Of a stretch of 64,000 nucleotides of DNA, positions 33,705 to 43,080 are shown piece by piece. This DNA is from Sabethes cyaneus (lineage: Eukaryota > Arthropoda > Insecta > Diptera > Culicidae): the NCBI RefSeq assembly GCF_943734655.1, contig NC_071354.1:195732911-195796910 (forward strand), in the 5' to 3' direction. The translations under genes were made by a program, and so were the position numbers. Numbering within the stretch: the stretch's first letter is position 1; the number at the start of each line of letters is the position of its first letter. Below the pieces are notes generated by a model, which was not told the DNA's origin, did not search any database, and saw only the letters and a program-made list of their open reading frames with translations.

Positions 33705-35540
33705 AGGTTAGTTTTTTATCGTCTATTCTTCCTTCCAAATCTGCCGTCGGTCTACCGTGAAAGTATTGCAACAACAAGAGGAACAAACATCTATAAACAT
33801 TCGACAGGGGGCACGTGCAACAAGTCAACACGCACCACCAGGTATTGCCACTCTCTTGAATGGAGGCGATGTAAAGGCGAAAAAGATATCCTGATGGCCC
33901 TTGGTCTGGTTCTCCGACCAGTCAGTCAGTGGCCCGGTGGCCCTTTGTACGTTCGGCGTCGTCGTCGTCCTGTTCTTCTTCTTCTTTGAAAAGAAGAATA
34001 GGCCTAAATTCCAGAGCATTTATCTCGCTGCTAAAATACTGTGAAAAGAATTGTTGAACAAGATTTTCCGCCGGTGTGATTCCCCCTCTTGTGAAGCAGA
34101 ACTCCGTTCTGCAGCCACGGCCGACGGAGTGTTGTTGTGAATGGATTGGTGGTTTTGTTTGGTCGGTCCTTGTGATGTGATGTGCCCTAATTGAGTGTCC
34201 CTTTGAGGTTTTCGATCCGGGCAGGGGTGACCGCATTCAATTACATTGTTTGGATTTGTTTGCTGATTTACGTCCCATTGAGATTGCTTGAGAGGATTAA
34301 CATTTTAATTAACGCATCATTCGAACAAATGAAGTGAATTATTAAAGAATTATGAGAAAGCCGTGACATTTTTCCTAACGTTACCTTGGTTGATGTTACT
34401 AGCAAAAACACATACCATAAAAGAAATGCCGCGATTTTCGAGCTCACAACGCTGCTCCTAGTCCCATTGACATTTGTGGCCTTTTACTTAAACCGTACTC
34501 ACCAATGATTACAATACAATCAACAAAGAGTACACCGAATAAGACGCAAAGATCTCACACAAGTAACTACAAACTGGAAACTGTTACCCAATTGACTCTA
34601 ATTTCCAATTCAAGGCGTTTATATCTGGCTCACTCTAGCCATTGGCGGCCGGTTCGCGCACAAATGGAAGCCATCGACCATGATGAGCAGAGGTAGAGCT
34701 TTTATGCAAACATCATCGCCTAATTGTTCGCTCCTGTTAAACCCGCACTCCATTACAAGATCTGCTTGCGCTTCCAGCTGAAACAGTCAAACTTTGCATA
34801 CCCACTACCTCCTTGCCACCCTTTCTTTAGCGTCTCTTTCACTCATCTGCCCCGAGTGTCTGATAGCCAAGTGGCACTTTCCTGAATCGAAACGAAAGAT
34901 TTACGGAGACTTGATCGCCCGGTACTGGTTCTGCGGACGAGCACCTTCGTGAAGTGGCCCATCGATGGGCCAATTGATCTTTTGGGATTTGTAAGTAATC
35001 AAAATTGCAAATCAATCACCGACCGTCCGTAGAGTGTGGACCGCCATTTAGGAGTGGCTCTACTGCTGCTAACTATTGAACAAAACGGGATGATTCGATC
35101 GTGGGAAATAAAAACTTAGCCTAGCCCATCATCATCTTGTTGGCGTTCACTATCGAACGAACTCATCTGCTGCTTACTCAAGGTACTTAGGGAAAAAGTT
35201 GCTGTCGGTGGAAAGTATATGGGAACAGCCAAAAAAAAACAAGAAACAAAGTAAAAGGTTCAAGCAGAACGGGGTGTAGTGCGGGTAATTGTTGCTTGTT
35301 TTGTGTTCAAAATCGGTGGGTTTATTGCGGATTTTTTTTTTTTTGTAAAGTAGAACAATGACTATTAAAGTAAAATCTACTTGACAAATGTGTAATTATT
35401 TTAATCTGAGGCAAATTTTCAGTACTATTTTAGTCAACCCGATGCAATTTATCTACACCAGAAAGCTACTTTTAATCGTGTAGACCAAGGGAAATGGAGC
35501 GACTAAAAGTTTCTACGAACACCATTTGCTGGTTTTGATC
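33705..35540. other. Unique DNA; no supported gene
   Basis: GC-richer to about 34250, with a GTCGTCGTC and TTCTTCTTC triplet patch near 33957-33989, then mixed composition. Some T and A runs near 35230 and 35330. No protein family or RNA was recognised on either strand. Confidence 0.35.
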
Positions 35541-35544
35541 TTAT

Positions 35545-36060
35545 TTGACGAAACGAAGTTTATGTGCCAAAATAGGATCTACCAGTTCCAACTGCTTCTC
35601 CAATCGTTCTGATGTTCCGCAAAGCAGTAGCTTAGGCCCACCTCTTTTTTGGATTTACAAACGATGTTTCGCTTTTGCTACCAATGGTTTTATGTTGACG
35701 ATACAGGGATACTTGAATACCTTTATAAACTGGTGAACTGCAACAAACTGCTAAACGTTAACTATAACATAACTAGAACAGTATGTCAAAGATCTGTGAA
35801 TGCTGCTGGACAACGATCTAACTTTAAGGAACCACTGTGACAGTACCATTTCTAAATCTAACCAACAACTGGAATTTATTTTCAAAATTGTTGATGTTCT
35901 TCACGATCCTTTATGCCTTCAATCGCTTCATCATTCTCTTGAGAGATCAATCCTTAAATAAACTTCCGTTATATGACGCGCATTTCACACCGATTAGTTC
36001 AACAATAGAAAAGAATAGTGTAGAAGAAATTCAACTGTGACGGGCTTCGCCATCTTCCTT
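35545..36060 (+). pseudogene. Decayed non-LTR reverse transcriptase fragment
   Basis: Frame one reads DVPQSSSLGPPLFWIYK, clearly a mutated GVPQGSxLGPLLFxIY RT block. It then slips frame into FYVDDTGILEYL, the decayed xFADDxKIYL block. Downstream short frames are consistent with the C-terminal part. Several stops and shifts occur. It belongs to the same broad Jockey/I group as 11541-12674. Confidence 0.7.
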
Positions 36061-36180
36061 AGAGAGATTATCTGAGCCCAGAATCGTACGAAGATCACTA
36101 CTGATTTCTTGGTACCCAACTTTTGAAAACCGACCACCTACCCAAGCTATTTTCGCTGCGAAGCTTCTATCCCATCACAT

Positions 36181-36288
36181 CCCAAGTAATATTGACGATT
36201 TTGTTACACTCTTGTGATAGTTTTTATGTCAAAAACTGGTTATAAATACCATAACAACAATACAACACAACTCTAATTTTCACTTGAG
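36181..36288. mobile_element. Palindromic MITE 'CCCAAGTAA', copy 1
   Basis: A ~108-bp near-palindrome beginning CCCAAGTAATATTGACG with centre GTCAAAAACTGG and a degraded right end TTCACTTGAG. It shares order and spacing with copies at 40651-40758 and 42737-42844. No coding. Confidence 0.75.
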
Positions 36289-36342
36289 ATGGACTGTTTT
36301 CATTGTGCAGCAGCTTAGCATATATGCTCCTGTCAAACCATT

Positions 36343-36740
36343 CCCAAGTAACAACTCCAAGTTTTATTACGTTTCTCTACAACTATGAGCTCCACCTGAA
36401 CTTCCTGGTGACCGCTATAAAACTGCCTTCCGACCAACAAGCCCAGTCTTCAGAAGGTTTTTATTACCTCTTCAAGAATCAGGTTATAAGCTCAAATAGT
36501 CTTGTCATGCACTGCAGAAAGTAGTAATAAAATCGATTATGCTTTTCGCTGGTTGACAATTACCGCCATAGTTTAACGAAACTTTTCGCTACAAAGCTAT
36601 AAAGGGTACAGTTTACCACAATAAATTTGATTTATTAACAGTTTTATTGTGGTTTTATAGTAATAGGTATTGCGGTAATAACTAAACCGCAATAAAATTC
36701 AAATAAAATCAAGCGGCTTAGGATCATTGCTTAAGTTACG
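36343..36740. mobile_element. Possible longer, decayed relative of the palindromic MITE
   Basis: It begins CCCAAGTAACAACTCCAAG plus TTTTATTAC, as in the short family. An inverted pair (ACCACAATAAA near 36619 and TTTATTGTGGT near 36645) lies near the right. The right terminus (GCTTAAGTTAC) only loosely matches. Boundaries are uncertain. Confidence 0.35.
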
Positions 36741-37311
36741 TCATAGAAATTTTTTGTGCCTATAGCCGTGAAACCGCTAGTACCGAGCTCATGAACTGAT
36801 CAGAATTATGGGCCAGTGTATCAATGAAGTGTTTTAGTTCTTTGACTTCAATGTAGCTGTAATTAAGACATATAGTCAGATTTTTTTGTAATAAATAAAT
36901 AAACAGTTCCGGTCAAGTTCCTTTCAGTAAATTTCACGGTATTAAAACACGATGCCGTCTATCACCTGTTGACGTCTTTAATGGAAAACTTGAACATGTT
37001 CTGCGTGATTTTTTTCTTAAGCTATTCCTTCCTTAAATCCTCGTTGTATCTCAGCCCCATCTTCTGCGATGATCATGAGCTGCCCGCACAGAAACGTATT
37101 CCGCTAATTGTCAGTACAGTTCCCCCACAATTATGGACCATTGAGCAGAAGTATGATTTTAAATCAATCAATTGTAGCGCATACTATTGTTTAAAATCAG
37201 TTTATAAATGTTTTTAGTTACAGAAATATGTAATCTTTCAGTTGATTCAGTTATTAAACCCATTTAGTGCAAGTTTTCCACGGAAATTAAGCTTATATTA
37301 TGACTGATCAA

Positions 37312-38549
37312 ATACACAATTATGGATCACTTTTGGAATTATGAAACAATTTTCATCATATTATGGATCAAAACAAAAATACACTTTTTGCGGCGAATTG
37401 TCTCAATGAACTTTATTCAAATCATTTAATAACATAAAAATAACATGTTTCAAATCGTATGAAAGACCTTGTGTGGCTTTTGGTCTGTCTTTAGATGCCT
37501 GCCGTCCTTCTTCGTAGACACCTACTGATCAGCCTTTGGGAATGCTTTTCGTGATTTCACGACTGATTTTTTGTCCTGGAAAAAAAGTCTTAGGCTCACC
37601 AGCTGCGTTGGCTCCGAAAAGACTAGTATAGGATGAAGTTTTCTTTTTCCGAATTGTTATTAACGAAGTAGGTACAGTGGATCTCGGAAAAGTTAATCGA
37701 AGCAAGAGTTTAATTTAATCGCTGCTATGATGCGACTCTGTATGAAACAGTAGAAAGGCGACAATAAACCGAAAAAATGAAAAATAAACATAAAAGGAAA
37801 TCGCGCGTATTTGACCGAAAGCGCGAAGAACCAGTAAATTCAAACTCTAAAAAGTTAAGGAAAAAATTAACGTTTTAGATTGTTGCATGAGAGCTAACAT
37901 TCGCTTAACTTTTGCGATGAGCCGTTGCATAGGTACCATCATAGCGTTTTACTGCCTTACGAAGCTTTCCTGTCCTGCGTAATTCAGAAACAGCATTTTC
38001 CAAAAACTCAGCTCTGTGCAGCTTTCGAATCTGCTTAAAAAATGTTTGTAATAAGTGCTAAAATGTTTGAATTTGTAAAAATTACATTGTAATCAAAGTG
38101 ATCCATAATTGTGAAAAATTACCTTGTTTTGGTCCCTATTATGGATCACTTGGAAAATCACTTATTTTTACAGGAACATCATTGGCAACCACCAATATTT
38201 CGCTGAATCGTTAAGAACTTAGCTTGATCTTTATGTACGAGTCATTTTTTGCTCGAAAATTGGTGATTATGTCACATAGCAACCTTATGAATGAGGAACG
38301 TACTGCTTATGCTGATTGAAAAAACGACACACGTTTTGATAGATTCTCGATAACAACTTTGTACGCTCATTGAAAAAGGATCAATGTCGGGATTTAAAGG
38401 ATGTTTTATGTGTTAAAAGCTAGTTAATAGGGTATATTTTGTTGCAAAAATGCTTCATACCTTCACACAGTTTGTTTAACTGAGTTATTTAACTTGAAAC
38501 ACAAAAGTGATCCATAATTGTGGGTGATCCATAATTGTGGAGGGAGTGT
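37312..38549. mobile_element. Pogo-like element with 'ATTATGGATCAC' phrase repeats
   Basis: The left part has ACACAATTATGGATCACTTT. The right part has, inverted, AAAAGTGATCCATAATTGTG followed by another GTGATCCATAATTGTG and GAGGGAGTG. Further copies lie near 37365, 38097 and 38141, in both orientations. The left outer bases are lost or diverged. A minus-strand pipsqueak-type HTH fragment lies inside (37905-38051), consistent with a pogo/CENP-B-type transposase. A fragment with the same phrase is at 53695-53850. Confidence 0.65.
37905..38051 (-). pseudogene. Pipsqueak-type HTH fragment of a pogo-like transposase
   Basis: A 48-codon minus-strand segment reads QIRKLHRAEFLENAV, then SELRRTGKLRKAVKRYD and GTYATAHRK, followed by a stop. 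The spacing of hydrophobic and basic residues (ExxxxAVxELRxTGKLRKAVKRYx...YATA) fits the Psq DNA-binding domain at the N-terminus of pogo/Tigger/CENP-B-like proteins. Only the HTH remains; a stop precedes and follows it. The DDE domain was not readable in the rest of the element. Confidence 0.6.
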
Positions 38550-38720
38550 ACTCAGTCAAAAACGCAAGAACTGATGTAGGTTGTTCCCGTGAGTTTCGAA
38601 GATCACACTCACACGATCAGGCAGACTAACTCAGGCAGACTCACAAGATCAGGCAGAATAATATATTTTTGTAAAATGCAAGTAACAAAAGTTAAGTATG
38701 AAAAACTTATTTTTAAAGTA

Positions 38721-38847
38721 CAGGTCGGACTCGATTGTCCGGGTGGATTTTTTTTAAATAGTTTTTTTGGAATGTATTCACGTTGAAAACTTATTTACCA
38801 TTAAAAAAAATTCTTTTTTTTTCACCCGGATAATCGAGTCCGACCTG
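38721..38847. mobile_element. 127-bp pogo-like MITE 'CAGGTCGGACTCG', copy A
   Basis: Near-perfect TIRs: CAGGTCGGACTCGATTGTCC at the left, and the inverse of CAGGTCGGACTCGATTATCC at the right, then GGGTGAAAA. TA flanks at 38719-38720 and 38848-38849. The interior is AT-rich. CAG ends plus a TA duplication suit a pogo-type parent. Confidence 0.9.
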
Positions 38848-38963
38848 TACTTCCAAAGAAAATACTTTATAACTCTGCATCCGGTGGAGATAGAAATGTC
38901 ATTTCTTCAGAAAAGTTGGTTTACATTTTTACATTTTATGTAACTTTGAAAAACTTTGTACTT

Positions 38964-39150
38964 GTGGATGGTAAATGGTTGAATAATGCGCTCCAGAACC
39001 ACCACGAAGTTCCACTTATTCAGCAACTCCTATGTCTACCTCCTCGTGGTACCATCTGGGAAACGTTCCTTAGTGAAAATCGGACAACCGGTGGAAACTA
39101 GGGTCGTATGCGGACAGAGAAGGGGGCACTCATGCGAAGGCTGACAAGGA
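38964..39150 (+). pseudogene. RTE 5' region fragment
   Basis: GATGGTAAATGGTTGAATAA, CAACTCCTATG, ACCTCCTCGTGGTACCA, AACCGGTGGAAAC and AGGGTCGTATGCGGACAG follow the same order as the 5' end of the RTE at 21886-22110. It breaks off before the ORF. Its orientation is opposite to the RTE fragments at 39930-41187, so it is a separate insertion or an inverted piece. Confidence 0.75.
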
Positions 39151-39929
39151 AACATCACTATCGGTCACAGACTTAGAGCATAACCATATACACCATAGTG
39201 TAGTCCTGTCGATCCAGAACTTCACTACACTGCGCGTATAGGTGTAGCCTATGGAACTTTTTTGAGAAAACTTAACTTGAAATTTGTACGGGCATTTGAC
39301 TTAATGGAGGCGCATGGTACATTGTGAATATCCGGAACGTTTAAGTAACAGATCAAAAAGAAAATGATATTGTTTGAAAAAGGATAATTAGATTATGCAA
39401 CAAGCTTTTCTAAAATCCCTTTTTCTTTCACCTGAAAGTGTTATTAAACTTTTCTCCTTGCTCGCATGTTTGGTGTTCTGAATTGAAACTAAAAATGTAA
39501 ATGAAAAAGCAAAAATTCGTGCAAGAATGTTTTTTGCATGTTACGTATCTTGAAAAATCAAGACAAAATTGCGCTGGTGTATTAAATTCATATGGATGTT
39601 CATCAATGAAGTCGGTCCGATACCATGAATACCATGATTCCATGAAGCTTTCAAGCCTTGGTACCAAAGCATGTTTAGAATTGCCAATACATTGTTCCAC
39701 TTCGTCAAGATTGTGATGCTATTGAATTTTATCATACGTTTCGTATGAGATCCTTAAATGGCCGATTAGTATATACATATATCTGCCGTTTTCAGAACCG
39801 AGGTTGAGTCAGGCGGAAGTAAAATGATTTTCATTTTTTCTGAGCGACTTGCGACTACTCCATCATTTGCTTAAAACCGGACCACGAATTAATTTTTAAA
39901 ACTCTGTCATCTTCAACTATGGCCAATGT

Positions 39930-41187
39930 CTCCACATTTCTCGGTCTTGGGCTGCCGCTCTCCAGTAGCCCCTAACACCTGCTGCTGTAGCAGCTACGTC
40001 AACAGCGTTCATCAAACGGGTACGCGGTCTGTTTTCGCTGGTCTCTCATCCAACATCCTTGCTACGTGACCAGCCCATTTTAGCCTGCCGTGGTTTAGTC
40101 GCTTCACAATATCCGCATCTTGGTTTACTTGGTAGATTTCATGATTCATGCGCCTGTGCCACACTCTTTTGTCTGATATGCCACCAAGAAGTGATCGCGA
40201 AAATGATCAAAAACGAGAAGAGCTCGTTAGTCGCTTTCTTTCAATTTTCACGGTTTGTGGCCGTAGAGTACTACCGGGAGAATTAGCGTCTTATAGGGCG
40301 CGAGTTTTGTATGGCTACGTAATCCGTAAAAGGCCCTGTTGGCAGCCTTTTTACTTAACGACTCACATCGCTGTCACATGCCATTAACGTACCAAAGGTA
40401 AACAAATTCGTCGACCACTTCAAAAGTATCTCCAACTATCACCACCGCAGTTCCTACACCCACGGGCTAACATATACTTTGTTTTGGTACAATTTCTGAA
40501 AATCGCTATTCGCGCAGCTTCCACTTTAAGATGCGTGTTTGCTGTTTCCACAGCTCTACCGATGATACCGATGTCGTCCGCAAACGCTAGGATTATATGA
40601 AGATGGTACCGATTCTCTACATGCCTGCCCTTCGAATAGCACCTTTCAATCCCAAGTAACAATTTGAGTTTTATTACACTCTTATAATGGTATTTAAGAC
40701 CAAAAATGGTCTTGAAGACCACCATAAGTGTACAATAAAACTCACATTGTTGCTTGGCAATACAATGTTGAAAAGCAAATTCGATAGTCTGCCATCTTGC
40801 TTCAGACCATCTAACGTCACAAACGAGTCCGATGTTTCACCTGCTATCCTAATGCTTGATTGGAACCATTAACAATAGAACGTTTCAGCCTTATCAGTTT
40901 TGTTAGAAAACCATGTTCGAGCATAATTTGCCATAGCTCATTGCGTTTAACTGAACCGTACGCCACCTTAAAGTCTATAAACAAATGGTGAGTCTGCAAG
41001 TTGAATGCCCGGAATTCATCGGGGATTTGTCGCAAGGTGAACATTTGGTCCGTCTTGGAGCGTCCCTCTCGAATACCGCACAGGTATTCGCTAACAAAGG
41101 TTTCCTGCAACGGCATCAGTCTGAGAAACAGGATACGGGAGAGAATTTTGTATGCATAATTAAGGAAAGTAATGCCTCGATGATTCA
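39930..41187 (-). pseudogene. Degenerate RTE EN-RT copy (RT and C-terminal parts)
   Basis: On the minus strand, high to low coordinates, are NHRGITFLNYAYKILSRILF, YLCGIREGRSKTDQMFTLRQ, THHLFIDFKVAYGSVKR, LAFADDIGIIGRAVE, KTKYMLARG and finally GRLKWAGHVARMLDER near 40065. These match the RTE blocks one for one. Frameshifts and stops are frequent. A palindromic MITE (40651-40758) is inserted between the RT fingers/palm and the FADD block. Endonuclease is absent. Confidence 0.88.
40651..40758. mobile_element. Palindromic MITE 'CCCAAGTAA', copy 2, inside RTE remnant
   Basis: It begins CCCAAGTAACAATTTGAG and ends with the inverse CATTGTTGCTTGG. The arms (TTTTATTACACTCTTAT and ATAAGTGTACAATAAAA) pair around GACCAAAAATGGTC. 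It interrupts the RTE pseudogene, so it inserted after the RTE. The short AAT at both flanks may be the duplication. Confidence 0.85.
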
Positions 41188-41189
41188 CA

Positions 41190-41480
41190 AAAGTGGAGAA
41201 AAAGATTTAAGTTCTCTTGAAGAGTCGTACAATCCTTCATGTCACGGAAAAGAATAAATATTTTTACGTCAACATAAATCAACATGAATACATCGACTAA
41301 CAAATCTGGGAGTTAATTCATGACAACCACAAACAACAGGGGGCCAAAATGACTCCCTTGAGGTACTCCTGAACTCGTCGCAAACACTTTAGAATTAGTA
41401 TTGTGTAGTCTTACATACTGCAAACTATTAGCTAAGTATGAATACATCCATTCTAAAAAGACGCCATCAAGGCTTTCACA
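41190..41480 (-). pseudogene. Jockey/I-group reverse transcriptase fragment
   Basis: Minus-strand translation gives WMYSYLANSLQYVRL, then SSGVPQGSHFGPLLF (RT motif), a stop, then YVDVKIFILFRDMKDCTTLQ, which corresponds to YADDVKIF followed by the usual helix. One catalytic Asp is lost (VDV). It directly abuts the RTE remnant at about 41187, both on the minus strand. Confidence 0.8.
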
Positions 41481-41522
41481 AAAAACGCACCCTGGCGGGT
41501 ATTGTAAGTTTAAATTCGGTTA

Positions 41523-41648
41523 CAGGTCGGACTCGATTATCCGGGTGAAAATTTTTTTTTTATAATCTTAAACACGTTTTGAACGTAAACACATTTCAAA
41601 AAACCTATTTAAAAAAAACTTTTCACCCGGATAATCGAGTCCGACCTG
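41523..41648. mobile_element. 126-bp pogo-like MITE 'CAGGTCGGACTCG', copy B
   Basis: Perfectly mirrored CAGGTCGGACTCGATTATCC ends followed by GGGTGAAAA, with TA at 41521-41522 and 41649-41650. The cleanest of the three copies. Confidence 0.93.
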
Positions 41649-41742
41649 TAATCTTAAATTATAGCTTGGTTCGACCCATGCACCTTCCAGCATTAGACAA
41701 AAGGTAGGAGTCATAACGACTACTTGTTAAGCGTAGCAAACT

Positions 41743-41759
41743 ACCCCCCCCCCCCCCCT
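41743..41759. repeat. Poly-C run
   Basis: About 17 consecutive C, followed by a C/T-rich segment to about 41830. Simple repeat. Confidence 0.9.
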
Positions 41760-42060
41760 CACCTTCCCTCTCTTTCCCCTCCACTCCAAAAAATTTTCAT
41801 TACTTTCCCCTACCGTCCCTCCATCAATTGTAGAACCACCGTCTCTAAAAAATATTAATATTAATGCCTGACCGCATTTCAAGGTCAAAGACTAACAACA
41901 CGAGTTTGGTTTATCAGTAACGTAGCTGCTTCTAGCATTAGAGGTATATTTAGGCGTTTTGGTCATACATTCCGGTTATTCCGTTACAGATTACGACACA
42001 AAAATGTTTTCTCAACAACATTATAGAAAATGTGGTTGAGTACCACCGATTCGCTCTCAG

Positions 42061-42095
42061 TTAGACGCATCGTAACGCACGCGGGTTACTGCTAG
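42061..42095 (+). mobile_element. Helitron 3' end
   Basis: TTAGACGC, then a hairpin GTAAC...GTTAC (42072-42076 and 42085-42089) with a GC-rich loop, then TGCTAG followed by T. A hairpin a few bases before CTAG|T is the Helitron 3' signature. It resembles the end at 31563-31606. The 5' end could not be located. Confidence 0.55.
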
Positions 42096-42349
42096 TTTGA
42101 TATAAAACACAAAATACACCGATAGAATTAGGCTCGCGGCTCAAAGTTTCTGTAGTTCGTTATACACCAGAAATTCTTACCTGGAAATAGAAAAGAAAAC
42201 ATAAATTAGAATAAGTATTGACAGAGGTGGACAACTAAAACTACGTACAGGTTAGTAGAAAGCAATGTAAGACTGACTCGGATGGATGCGATACCAATAA
42301 TTTCTTGTTAAGAATGTTCTCTTCTTACAACCCACTTATTTTTGGTCGA

Positions 42350-42520
42350 CGTATTCTAAATATAACAAACTGAATGTGAGTACGTATGTATTTATGTTCC
42401 GCCATAATTCCGGAACACCAGAACCGTTCGTCACTAAACTTGGCATACATGTTCTTTCACATAAGGGAATCAGCACAGGGAGACTGACCCAAATGGAAGG
42501 GGGGTTTCAAATAAACAAAA
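42350..42520 (+). mobile_element. Helitron-like 5' region fragment
   Basis: TTCTAAATATAACAAACTGA and GAGTACGTATGTATTTATG, then ATAATTCCGGAACACC, AAACTTGGCATACATG and AGGGAATCAGCAC. These follow, in the same order, the text read on the minus strand at the 5' end of the Helitron at 62453-63729. It breaks off near 42520. Confidence 0.55.
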
Positions 42521-42736
42521 CGGGTTTGTTTGTCTAGCATTATGCGAATTTCCGGACCGATGGATAACAAGAGGAGGAAACGTGAGGGGGCGATGATTGT
42601 CAAAAAGGGACGATCAAATAAAGAAAATGGCGTGGCTTTTCTTTCAGAAACAGAAGAAGAAGAATGGACGATAAGCATAATGAACTTTAGACATATTTTG
42701 CATCAACTATCCGCCGTTAACTTTCAAGATGCCAAA

Positions 42737-42844
42737 CCCAAGTAATAATGAAGATTTTATTTCAATCTTATGATAGTTCTTATGATCAAAATTGGTCATA
42801 AATACCATTATAAGAGTGTAATAAACTTCAAAATGTTACTTGGG
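42737..42844. mobile_element. Palindromic MITE 'CCCAAGTAA', copy 3
   Basis: CCCAAGTAATAATGAAG at the left mirrors CTTCAAAATGTTACTTGGG at the right. The centre is ATGATCAAAATTGGTCAT. Length 108 bp as in the other copies. Confidence 0.88.
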
Positions 42845-42854
42845 AATCGACTCA

Positions 42855-43080
42855 GTTTACAACTTTACATAAATTACTTAAATTTTTAAAAAACTTAAAG
42901 TGGCACAAATCAACAAACTTTTGGAGATGCAAAGCAAGAGAAGTAGCTAAGGATTTGTTAAAAAAATTAACAAATCGGAACAGTTTGTGTTCTGTTGATA
43001 TTCGAGTTCCGCAAGGAAGTAATATAAGTCTTCTACTATTTTTGATATTCATCACTAAAATTGTAAACTTAGTTTAGTGC
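42855..43080 (+). pseudogene. Decayed Jockey-like reverse transcriptase fragment
   Basis: The plus strand reads LCSVDIRVPQGSNISLLLFL then IFITKI, a mutated GVPQGSNLGPLLFLIFIND block. Only this RT region is recognisable, with AT-rich decay around it. Confidence 0.7.
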
